A stretch of DNA of 64,000 nucleotides, from positions 5,828,001-5,892,000 of the forward strand of contig CM066291.1 of NCBI GenBank assembly GCA_033816765.1. The letters run 5' to 3'. Under the pieces are notes generated by a model. The model was not told the origin of the DNA and ran no database searches. It worked only from the letters and a program-made list of their open reading frames with translations. The first letter of the stretch is position 1; each line of letters begins with the position of its first letter. Origin of the DNA: Nothopassalora personata. Lineage: Eukaryota > Ascomycota > Dothideomycetes > Mycosphaerellales > Mycosphaerellaceae. Position numbers and translations under genes: made by a program. Positions 48,251 through 55,706 of the stretch are shown here, in pieces.

Positions 48251-48256
48251 TTTCCC
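48216..48256 (-). promoter_or_regulatory. -1 ribosomal frameshift signal between gag and pol
   Basis: On the minus strand the heptamer G GGA AAT (48256-48250) fits the X XXY YYZ rule in the gag frame. It is followed by a 4-nt spacer and a perfect 9-bp stem AGGCCTTCT / AGAAGGCCT (48245-48237 with 48224-48216) with a 12-nt loop. The gag stop (48246-48244) overlaps the base of the stem. The -1 frame is open from 48274 and leads straight into the protease. Confidence 0.85.
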
Positions 48257-49386
48257 GGGTTGGTGGGAGCAGCCTCAATCTGGGCAGCAGCGTGGGTAGT
48301 GACGCGCTGGTTGCGGGCAGCGAGGGTTGGGCAGTTCACTGCGATGTGTCCAGGACCACCGCAGTAGGAGCAGAGGCCGAGCTGGCGACGACGGGCCTTC
48401 TCTTCAGCTGTAAGCTTACCACCCACGAGCCCAGGGGCTCGGGTAGTGGCAGCACCAGCAGAGAGGTCCATCGGCTCACCAGTGGCTGGAGGAGCGATAG
48501 CAACGCGAGCCGGAGGAGCAGGAGGAGTGAAGGGTGCACCAGGGGCTCGAGGCTGCCTCGGGCCACCTCGAGCTGCGATGAGGGCACTGGTGTGCTTCAT
48601 GTTCGAGTCGAGGCTCTGACACTTGGCCACGAGTTCTTCGTACGTCATGTTCTTGACGTCCTTGTCCTCGAGTGCGTGTAGGAGCTCTGTAGAGAGGCCG
48701 CGGTACAGCATAGACTTCTTGGCCTCACTGTCGTATCCAGTGTAGCCAATCTCACGCGAGAAGGCAGAGTAGTAGTCGAGGAAGCTCTTGTTCTTCTGCT
48801 GGAGGGAGGCGATGACGTTCTGAGCTGTAGAGCGTCGGTCTGGGTCTCCAAAGGCAGCACCTAGGTCCTTAATCAGAGTGGCAGCATCTGGGCAGGTGAT
48901 GTCTTGAGAGTCTGCGTCGATGTAGTGACGGACCTGGTCGAGGGCCTTGTCACGGAGGAGGGAGAAGACGTAGGCCACACGCTGATGTTCCTCAGGGAAA
49001 TGGTCGGCATTGGCCTTGAGCTTGATGGTGAGTTGGGTGATGAAGGCCTCGTACTTGCTCTTGTCACCCGTGAACTCGTCTGGGTCGTTGACCTTCTTGC
49101 TGAGTCGCGCGCCGCCGTTACGGTCGCCTGTGTCGAGGTTGTTAAGCAGACGCTCGAGTCTCTCAACGTAGGTCGCAGTGCCTGCTTGTTGGGTTTGCGC
49201 CTGCTGATACTTCTGGGCTGTAACGCGGAAGGAGTTCAGCGTGCGCTGAAGCAAGCGGAAGGCGTGGTCGGGATTGTCGTTGGCCCAGGCGGCGTATCCT
49301 GCTGCATCCTGGGGTACATTCTGGTATTCACTGAAGTGGAAATTGTCTTCTTCTTCTGTTGGGATTCCTTGAGCGTTGTCGGCCAT
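48244..49386 (-). CDS. gag: Gag polyprotein of intact chromovirus (capsid, nucleocapsid)
   Basis: 380 residues starting MADNAQGIPTEEEDNF at the ATG at 49386, 39 nt inside the 5' LTR. The frame is open further upstream into the LTR, but this is the first ATG past the primer site and it starts the acidic N-terminus normal for Gag. The middle is an alpha-helical capsid region (SKYEAFITQLTIKLKANADHF, SLLRDKALDQVRHYI), followed by a Pro/Ala-rich linker and a C-terminal zinc knuckle CSYCGGPGHIAVNC (CX2CX4HX4C), which packages the RNA. Gag forms the cytoplasmic particle in which reverse transcription occurs. The stop at 48244-48246 lies just past a slippery heptamer, so a fraction of ribosomes continue into pol. 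Confidence 0.95.
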   Translation of the reverse strand: MADNAQGIPTEEEDNFHFSEYQNVPQDAAGYAAWANDNPDHAFRLLQRTLNSFRVTAQKYQQAQTQQAGTATYVERLERLLNNLDTGDRNGGARLSKKVNDPDEFTGDKSKYEAFITQLTIKLKANADHFPEEHQRVAYVFSLLRDKALDQVRHYIDADSQDITCPDAATLIKDLGAAFGDPDRRSTAQNVIASLQQKNKSFLDYYSAFSREIGYTGYDSEAKKSMLYRGLSTELLHALEDKDVKNMTYEELVAKCQSLDSNMKHTSALIAARGGPRQPRAPGAPFTPPAPPARVAIAPPATGEPMDLSAGAATTRAPGLVGGKLTAEEKARRRQLGLCSYCGGPGHIAVNCPTLAARNQRVTTHAAAQIEAAPTNPGNA

Positions 49387-49413
49387 GGTGAAGATAGCGG
49401 GGTGTTGTTGAAG

Positions 49414-49422
49414 GTCTTTCGT
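49414..49422 (-). promoter_or_regulatory. Putative self-priming primer-binding site
   Basis: Two bases inside the 5' LTR, the minus strand reads ACGAAAGAC, complementary over nine bases to GTCTTTCGT in the LTR, 38 nt past the TATA-like box. No tRNA-type TGG start is present. This matches the logic of Tf1/sushi elements, which prime from the 5' end of their own RNA; the transcript start here is inferred. Confidence 0.5.
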
Positions 49423-49424
49423 AA

Positions 49425-49920
49425 TGTCAGGGCGAGAGCCTGGCTTGGGAACTGGACTAAGAAGCAGGTGCGAAATGCAGCTGCAGGTACAAAGGTATGG
49501 TAGGCTAGCTACACAAGACGAAAGACGAAGAAGAGAAGAGAGAGGCTTAGGGAGCAAGCCGGCTATTTGTACAATCCCCCCGCGTGTTGCGCGTCCTCGT
49601 GTTTGCGTGTTTGTGTGTTTGCTGCACATGGCAAACACCAAACTTTGTCATTCACCAAACATTCCAACCCTCCTACGGGTATCCACGGGCTTCCTCCACG
49701 TGCGCGGGCCTTCTCCGAGTCACAGGCAGTGACGGTGTGACGTCCCGAGGTGCCGCTGTCCATTAGTGCCTGAGGTGTCATGGGTGGGGGCTGGTTTAGG
49801 CTGTGAATGTTGTCGGGCTTGGCATTCACATGCAAATCTGAACATTCACTCCCACTCTCTTTTGGCCCGGAAGGCTTCTCAGCTCCCAGGTGGGATCCTT
49901 CCTGATGGGAGACCGTGACA
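49425..49920 (-). repeat. 5' LTR of intact chromovirus
   Basis: 496 bp and, by eye, identical to 43574-44069. On the minus strand a TATA-like TACAAATA lies at 49571-49564, and 38 nt downstream is GTCTTTCGT (49526-49518), the reverse complement of bases just inside the LTR. Confidence 0.97.
49564..49571 (-). promoter_or_regulatory. TATA-like box in chromovirus LTR
   Basis: TACAAATA on the minus strand, followed by a pyrimidine-rich stretch (CTCTCTCTTCTCTTCTTC) typical of fungal transcription starts. The same sequence sits in the other LTR. Confidence 0.5.
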
Positions 49921-50794
49921 ACGCTTTAGCCCCTACGCTTCGACTATTCGATAGTAGTAAGGAAGTCTATATCGAGACCGATGCGTCTAATATAGCAATA
50001 GGCGCGTGTTTAATATAGACACACGATAGGTAGAGACACCTAGTAGCCTATTACTCCCGGAAAATAACTATAGCGGAATAGAACTACGACATCTATAATA
50101 AAGAGCTTCTAGCTATTGTTACCGCTATATAACATTAGAGAGTATATATCGAGGGCCTACTGAAGTTAACGATTCTTTCTAACTATAAGAATCTTACGTA
50201 CTTTTACGACGACAAAAGAACTTACCCGAAGGTAAGTACACTAGTCGAAGCTACTAGGGTAGTACAAGTTTAAAATTAAATATACTCTAGGAAAAGAGAA
50301 TAGCCGCGTAGACGCGCTAAGCTAGAGAAGCGACTATATAGAAGGAAAAGAACTAGTATAATATAAGATACTAAAGATAAACCCTAATAGAAGTCTTAGT
50401 ACGAACATAAGAGAATTTAATAACATCGTACGAATACTAAGCGATAAGGGCGAATAGTTCCCTATATCGTAAGGAAAATACTAAGTACCGAAGGATCGAG
50501 AAGAAGAGTATATACGACAATATTATAACGGACTAACTTATAGACATCCTAGAACTTCGAAAACAATAGATCTAATATAGCGTAGCTTCTTATTTCCGTA
50601 GATAAGACTTAAGGTGCTACGCTACATTAAACAGTACGTACACTACTAATAAAATAAGGCTACGAGGTACGCAAAATACGGTTACCTACAGTTTAGGACG
50701 CTATTCACAAAACTATAGGACGAAGTTATAATAGACTTTATTACGAAACTCCTACCGTTAAGAGACTAAGTTACGAAATAACTATACGACATAA
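49921..50794 (+). pseudogene. Element A pol relic, part 2 (RNase H, start of integrase)
   Basis: Direct continuation of the frame interrupted at 43573: RNase H (YIETDASNIAIGACL near 49960, YDIYNKELLAIVTA near 50085) and the integrase zinc region (YRHPRTSKTIDLI near 50545), ending shortly after the first catalytic Asp (IDFITKLLPL near 50730). It is cut at 50794 by the LTR of element B. Confidence 0.83.
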
Positions 50795-51198
50795 TGTTAG
50801 GTTTAGTATAACCTAATGATATTACAAGTTAAGAAGATAAGCTTAATCGGGTTTATTCTCGGGCCGATAGGAAGTCGAGGGAGAGTAATAAAACAGTAGC
50901 TATCTTATCTCGTAAAGACTAAGCAGTAGTAAGGTAGAGGTTAGGTTGTAGTGTATTCTAAACAGTAATATTGAACAGTAAGTTAAACGCCTCGAAACTA
51001 TAGGGGGTTCTTAGCGTTCCTAAATATAAAGGAGATTCGTAGATCTCGGTAATTAGTCTAATTATTCTAAGCATAAGTAGTCTAATTAGTCTAAGCATAA
51101 GTAGTCTAATCGCTCTAAGTCTAAGCGCTTAGGGAGGATAAGTTACGTGTTTATCTTATCGTTATGATTCTAGGGTCTATAGAAATTATTCTATAACA
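50795..51198 (-). repeat. 3' LTR of element B
   Basis: 404 bp, TGTTA...TAACA, RIP-mutated. It resembles the reverse complement of A's LTR, which makes B the same family as A in the opposite direction. It interrupts the integrase frame of A; the preceding CATAA is the candidate target duplication, with its partner outside the window. Confidence 0.78.
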
Positions 51199-51233
51199 CT
51201 ATCCCCTTCTTAGCCTAGCTTCGTCCCGAAGCT
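51199..51233 (-). promoter_or_regulatory. Element B polypurine tract and conserved hairpin
   Basis: Minus strand AAGAAGGGGATAG borders the LTR. Next to it AGCTTCG-TCC-CGAAGCT forms a 7-bp hairpin (51217-51233). The same TAGCCTAGCTTCGTCCCGAA string is found at the same place in the gag-only element (54981-55000), unchanged by RIP. Confidence 0.72.
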
Positions 51234-51271
51234 TCTTAAGCCGTTATCGTTTCTTATAGTAATAGTTAATT

Positions 51272-51809
51272 ATGTCTTCTTCTTCCTATAAACGCCGTTA
51301 ACGACTTACTTAGGATACTGAAGTTTCTAGTATCGAAATAGCTCTATGTACAAATTGTTAGAAGTCTCGATCCTCGGGCGTAGTAGTAAAGTATATCGTA
51401 GGTTCTCGGTCTAGAAAGTGTTCGGCCTATATTCGAAAAGGCTATAAGAATTGCGATATACGTCTTTCTCGTCCGGAGTAGGAACGTCTTCCCGATTCGC
51501 GCGATAATCTTAAGCTAGAGCTTAAGAGGATTAAAGAGGAGGAGGTGCGGCTAAAGATACGTAAGATCCGTCTTCGGAAATAGCTACGATTAGCTAAGCG
51601 TCGCTAAAGAGCTAGAGGAGCTCGAGGAGGAAGAGGCGCGCGAGGAGCTAGCGTCTCTTAAGCGGGCGTCGGGGGTAGAGGTGTCGCCTTCGCTAGTTTC
51701 TTTTTCGGATATCCTAGAGATGCCCGTAAATAACTAGGCGGCGCTTTCTAGAGCGGAGCCTTAGGGCGAGTCCCTAGGGGTAGAGACTTATTAGGGTATT
51801 TATTCGTAA
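51272..51809 (+). pseudogene. Element B antisense accessory gene (zinc-cluster type)
   Basis: RIP-mutated homologue of the intact plus-strand gene at 55042, antisense to B pol. It starts ATGTCTTCTTCTTCC at 51272. Cys-rich region: CTNC, then about 11 residues, an eroded Cys (Tyr), eight residues, CSA(C to Y), seven residues, Cys. A Glu/Arg-rich coiled-coil-like stretch follows; a one-base shift occurs near 51600. The frame ends in GTAAGT (51806-51811), the same donor-like hexamer as at the end of the intact gene. Confidence 0.72.
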
Positions 51810-51833
51810 GTCGTGTCCCTGTTCTCATTAATT

Positions 51834-51907
51834 AGCTAGGTAGCTTAGTAGTAGAGCGTAAGCTATCTATACTCTTAAGGTCGTAGGTTCGATTCCTACC
51901 CTAGTCG
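51834..51907 (+). tRNA. tRNA-like sequence, RIP-mutated (pseudo-tRNA)
   Basis: D-arm GCTTAGTAGTAGAGC (GCTCAGTGGTAGAGC before CpA/TpG to TpA changes), a five-base variable loop AGGTC, and a T-arm GTAGG-TTCGATT-CCTAC with a perfect B box GGTTCGATTCC. A 7-bp acceptor AGCTAGG/CCTAGTC has one mismatch and one wobble. The anticodon arm is 19 rather than 17 nt and does not pair fully, so I cannot assign an anticodon. It lies inside element B just after the antisense gene. It could be a tRNA relic, or the head of a tRNA-derived SINE. Confidence 0.5.
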
Positions 51908-51909
51908 CT

Positions 51910-53280
51910 CGTCGGCCGAGAGATCGATTGTCGTTAGTTATATCGGCGGACCTATTTTTAGTATTGTCGGATCTTTTACTAACAGTTTTGTAGGTTTTGT
52001 TTTAGTTCCTAGGTATTTTCTAATTCGTCGTATCCTTTCTACTTAATAAGGTATCGCTAACCTTTCTTATCTAGGATTCTTTCGACTTTAAATTCGTTTT
52101 CTACTTCTAGCTCGAAATAGAAGCTTTCCTAGTAGGGTGTTTTAGCGTCTACGGGTTCTAACTTAGAGATATAGAAGACTAGGTGGATTTTTACGTTGGG
52201 TAGTAGCCGTAGACGGTAGTTAACTAGTCCTATAGCTTAGTCGATGAAAAACGGTCCGACCTTAACGTGATCTAGTTTCTTAGTCTATCTTTTTATTCTT
52301 AGGTTTTTTATAAGGAGATAGACCTTATCCCCCTCTTCTAGTAGAGGTGCTATTTTTCTTATGTCCCGCCGTTGTTAAGACAGTTTTTATTATATATCTT
52401 CGATCGCCTTACGTGTTTCTTTATACACTTCCTTAAGAGTATCCGTCGTTACGATTGCTCTTTCAGCTTATAGGTAAGATCTAGGTATTCTAAATAGGTT
52501 AAGATCTTTTCTAAAGTTCGTATAAAATAGTATCGTTAAAGTTGTCTCTAATTTATAGTTATTTAGTGCAATCTACGCTATTAGCAGTAATAAAACCTAG
52601 TTGTCCTATGCGTAGTTAATGTAGTGTCGTAGGTATTGCTCGAGTGTTTAATTTATCCTTTCGGTTTATCCGTCTATCTCCGGATAATATGCTATTAATA
52701 GCTTATGTTTAATTCCGATCGTTCCTATAAGCGTCTTCTAGTAGTTCGATGTAAATAATTTGTCCCTATCCGTTATAAATGCTTAAGGGAATCCGTAGTA
52801 CCGGATAAGTCTATCTAGTACGAGGTATCCGAGCTACTCTATATTATATGTCTCTAATGTAGGAATAAAGTGTGCGTATTTTATAAGTCTATTAACTATA
52901 ACTAGTATTATGTCGTATAGTTGTTTCGTAACTTAGTCTCTTAACGGTAGGAGTTTCGTAATAAAGTCTATTATAACTTCGTCCTATGGTTTTGTTGGTA
53001 GTATCCTAAACTATAGGTAACCGTATTTTATATGTCTCGTAGCCTTGTTTCGTTAGTAGTGTACGCATTGTTTAATGTAGCGTAATACCTTAAGTCTTAT
53101 CTATAGAAATAAGAAACTGCGTTATATTAGGTCCATTGTCTTTAAAGTTCTAGGGTGTCTATAAGTTAGTCCGTCGTAATGTTATCGTATATATTCTTCT
53201 TCTCGATCCTTTAGTACTTAGTATTTTCCTTACGATATAGGGAATTGTTCGTTCTTGTCGCCTAATATCCGTACAATGTT
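51910..53280 (-). pseudogene. Element B integrase relic
   Basis: Minus-strand C-terminal pol of the A/B family: a conserved block IHLVFYISKLEPVDAKTPY near 52110-52190, the integrase core near 52600-53000 and the zinc region near 53140-53200. It aligns with element A up to the insertion at 53281. TAG codons throughout. Confidence 0.75.
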
Positions 53281-54040
53281 GTCGTCCTATAGAGAGCGCC
53301 TTCACGCGGCGGACGACGTAAGTATCTTCGTTACGACGAAGAGAAACTAAGACTCTCTCTCTCTCAAAATACAAGCCTACTGGACTCGAAACAAGAAAAG
53401 ACAGGTCGGACGAACCGAACGAACGAGATACGCTCAAAATCTACAAACAAGAACTCCGGAACTGCGAGAAGGGAAAGCGACGTACATAGCGTACACGTCG
53501 CTCGAACAACGAAGGCGCTGTCTACCTGTCGTCCCGGCAAACCACGTAAACTGCCGGCTGGAACCAAGAGAGGCGTTTAGGGGCGCAAACCACGTATACT
53601 GCACGGCTGGAACCAAGAGAGGCCGAGGGGGGGACGACAGCGAGGCCACTGCGACCGAGGAGCTACACTCGAGACCGGAGAACGCGACTGGATTGAAACA
53701 GAGGCAACGGGTGTTTCTTGGGATTTTGCTCGGTGCGTACGGGTACGGCCGGCTTGGCTTTTTAAAACAAGAACGAGACACGGGCGCAAAACTTGTCTCG
53801 CCCGGGGCAAGGCGACAAACCGCAATTCTCGACAAGACACGACTACCGGGTACGCGCGTACTACGCCGCAATATATTCGATTTACGGTTCGAATAGCGAG
53901 CGTTGCTCGCATCTTTTAAGGAGTTTTTACGTCCGGGGTACGACGGGGCTTTTCTCCTTCTCTCAAATTTTGGTCTCGTTCTCGAGACCCGTGTTGCATA
54001 GTCTTTGACTCAAATAGCACGTTAATGGAATAATCAATCA
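53281..54040 (+). mobile_element. SINE/LINE-like insertion, 760 bp, not RIP-mutated
   Basis: GC-rich block with normal CA/TG content inside element B, flanked by a 14-bp direct duplication ATCCGTACAATGTT (53267-53280 and 54041-54054). Element A has the uninterrupted site near 50410-50440, proving insertion. It ends in an AATCAATCA tail, typical of target-primed (LINE-mobilised) elements. The start forms GTCGTCC...GGACGAC (53281-53287 with 53311-53317). It contains an imperfect tandem repeat of period 48 (from 53537 and 53585). A box-B-like GGTTCGAAT lies at 53885-53893, but I find no convincing box A. Frames on both strands are open but look non-coding. Confidence 0.72.
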
Positions 54041-54649
54041 ATCCGTACAATGTTATTAAATTCTCTTATATTAGCGCTAAGACTTCCGTTGGGGTTCGTC
54101 TTTAGTACTTTATGTTATACTAGTTCCTTTCCTTCTATATAGTCGCTTCTTCGGCTTAGCGCGTCGGCGCGGCCGTTCTCTCTTCCTAGAGTATATTTAA
54201 TTTCGAACTTATATTATCCTAGCAGCTCCGACTAGTAGGCTTACCTTCGGGTAAGTTCCTTCGTCGTCGTAAAGTACGTAAGATTCTTATAGTTAGAAAG
54301 AATCGTTAACTTCGGTAGGCCCTCGACATATACTCTCTAATGTTGTATAGTAGTAACAATAGCTAGAAGCTCTTTATTATAGATGTCGTAGTTCTATTCC
54401 GCTATAGTCATTTTCCGGGAGTAATAGGCTACTAGGTATCTCTACCCGTCGTATGTCTATGTTAGATACGCGCCTATTACTATATTAGACGCATTGGTCT
54501 CGATGTAGACTTCCTTACTACTATCGAATAGTTAAAGCGTAGGGGCTAAAGCGTATTATTCCTTAAGTTTCTTAAACGCTTCAATCTGTTCCTTTCCCTA
54601 TTCCTAGGTAACGTCTTTTCTTATAAGCATCGTTATTAGTGCTACTGTC
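54041..54649 (-). pseudogene. Element B RNase H relic
   Basis: Continuation of B pol: RNase H region with motifs parallel to A (A 49921-50400). It is bounded on the left by the SINE-like insertion and on the right by the gag-only element. Confidence 0.78.
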
Positions 54650-54968
54650 TGTTAGGAACCGCTGTACGTTATCACAACTCGGGCTTGGATCTTTGCAGGG
54701 ATGTCTCAATCAGTTATGAAGGTAGTGGTTCCAAACAGTATATGGTGTATACTTAAAATGAGTTGAGCACGAGGCTCCTATCTACTTGCAAAAGAGCGTC
54801 GTCTATATAGTGCCGTGTCTTGGCGTGATCTTTCCTGCTCTCTCTGCTCTCTCTGCTCTCTCGAGAGAGCACCCGAGAGCACTGAGAGCGCTCTGCATAT
54901 CGGGTGCATCCGCTGGTCTGCTGGCATCGATTGGTTGGCTACGGGCTTCCCCAGACCGATCCGTAACA
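54650..54968 (-). repeat. 3' LTR of gag-only element
   Basis: 319 bp. It contains TATATAG on the minus strand (54809-54803), triplicated CTCTCTG units and a 16-bp perfect palindrome GCTCTCTCGAGAGAGC (54855-54870). Confidence 0.96.
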
Positions 54969-55003
54969 CCATCCCCCTTCTAGCCTAGCTTCGTCCCGAA
55001 GCT
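54969..55003 (-). promoter_or_regulatory. Polypurine tract and conserved hairpin of gag-only element
   Basis: Minus strand GAAGGGGGATGG borders the 3' LTR. The adjacent AGCTTCG-TCC-CGAAGCT (54987-55003) is a 7-bp stem with 3-nt loop, shared with element B. Confidence 0.75.
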
Positions 55004-55041
55004 TACAAGATGTCATTCCTTTCCAACTTTGTCATCCAACG

Positions 55042-55602
55042 ATGTCTTCTTCTTCCCTTTCCCTTCCCGTCACCAAAACCAGTACGCATCGTCGCAAGAA
55101 GCTTGCCAAGTTCATTCGAGAGAACGGGATTACTATGGTCAAGTCGTGCTCTTTCTGCACTCGTGAGAAAAAGGTGTGCCGTGTCCACATCAAATCGGGC
55201 CGCTGTTCGGAGTGCAACGAACACAACATCAAGGGTTGTGACGTGCGAGTCACTCCTGCTGAGTGGAAGTCCCTTCAGTCCGTACGGGACAAGCTCACCC
55301 GTGAGCTTGAAGCGGTCCGTCATGATCTCGTTCGCAAGAGTGAAGAGATCGCGGCAGCCTATGCGAAGGAGGCGCGTCTTCGTCGTCAGCTTGAGCTGCA
55401 CGAAAAGCGCGAGGGCGAGGCGATCGCTGTCGAGGAGGCGAGCATCCAAGTGTTAGAACAAGGGGAGCTCGAGGCCGCTCCGCCTTCCATCCCGGAAGAC
55501 TGGTGGTTTCCTGCCTCCGATCCTTCGGTCTTCGACCCTAGCTTGTCCTTGGATGGGAATCTCCTCCTTCCTGAATCCTTCTCGGAGTTGGTCTCGTCGT
55601 AA
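55042..55602 (+). CDS. Antisense Zn2Cys6-like zinc-cluster protein
   Basis: 186 residues from the ATG at 55042, on the strand opposite gag and starting about 70 bp from the 3' LTR. Near residues 33-66 the spacing is C-X2-C-X6-C-X8-C-X2-C-X7-C, which fits the fungal Zn2Cys6 binuclear-cluster consensus. A Lys/Arg/Glu-rich stretch with heptad character follows (residues about 78-135), likely a coiled coil, then an acidic, Trp/Pro-containing tail (PEDWWFPASDPSVFDPS). A DNA-binding or RNA-binding role is inference. The stop codon lies inside GTAAGT; if the intron at 55599-55653 is removed the protein ends SSSNQEAAV instead. A RIP-mutated homologue is present in B. A minus-strand frame of 148 codons overlapping it is a shadow. 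Confidence 0.82.
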   Translation: MSSSSLSLPVTKTSTHRRKKLAKFIRENGITMVKSCSFCTREKKVCRVHIKSGRCSECNEHNIKGCDVRVTPAEWKSLQSVRDKLTRELEAVRHDLVRKSEEIAAAYAKEARLRRQLELHEKREGEAIAVEEASIQVLEQGELEAAPPSIPEDWWFPASDPSVFDPSLSLDGNLLLPESFSELVSS

Positions 55603-55653
55603 GTTCGTCCTTTATCTGTTTTCCGTGTCGTAGTGTTGACTTCTGTGTCCTAG
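55599..55653 (+). other. Possible intron at the end of the zinc-cluster gene
   Basis: Donor GTAAGT, branch-like TTGAC (55636-55640) 14 nt before the acceptor CCTAG; 55 nt long. The donor hexamer is conserved at the equivalent place in element B (51806). Confidence 0.55.
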
Positions 55654-55706
55654 GTCATCAAATCAAGAAGCCGCTGTTTGATGCCTTTATCGTCAGGTCG
55701 TTTCTG

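Larger units (their letters stand above)
43574..49920 (-). mobile_element. Intact chromovirus (Ty3/Gypsy), 6,347 bp
   Basis: Complete minus-strand LTR retrotransposon with no RIP damage. It has two 496-bp LTRs (TGTCA...TGACA) that look identical, a gag, and a pol joined by a -1 frameshift. A perfect 5-bp target duplication ACGCT lies at 43569-43573 and 49921-49925. It is inserted in the RT/RNase H region of element A. Base composition (CA and TG abundant) contrasts sharply with the surroundings, so insertion postdates the last RIP of this locus. It has all motifs needed for an autonomous element. Confidence 0.97.

Noticed and set aside
48904..49503. 199-codon plus-strand frame opposite gag of the intact chromovirus
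   Set aside because: It is a shadow of gag: it runs into the LTR, has no domain, and there is no splice or promoter evidence, unlike the antisense genes located between pol and the 3' LTR.
53434..53912. 145- and 111-codon minus-strand frames in the 760-bp insertion
   Set aside because: Several overlapping frames are open on both strands because the block is GC-rich; none has a recognisable motif, and the insertion has the form of a SINE/LINE tail.
55003..55449. 148-codon minus-strand frame overlapping the zinc-cluster gene
   Set aside because: The plus-strand frame has the ordered cysteine motif, a homologue in B and a proper ATG context. The minus frame is its antisense shadow.
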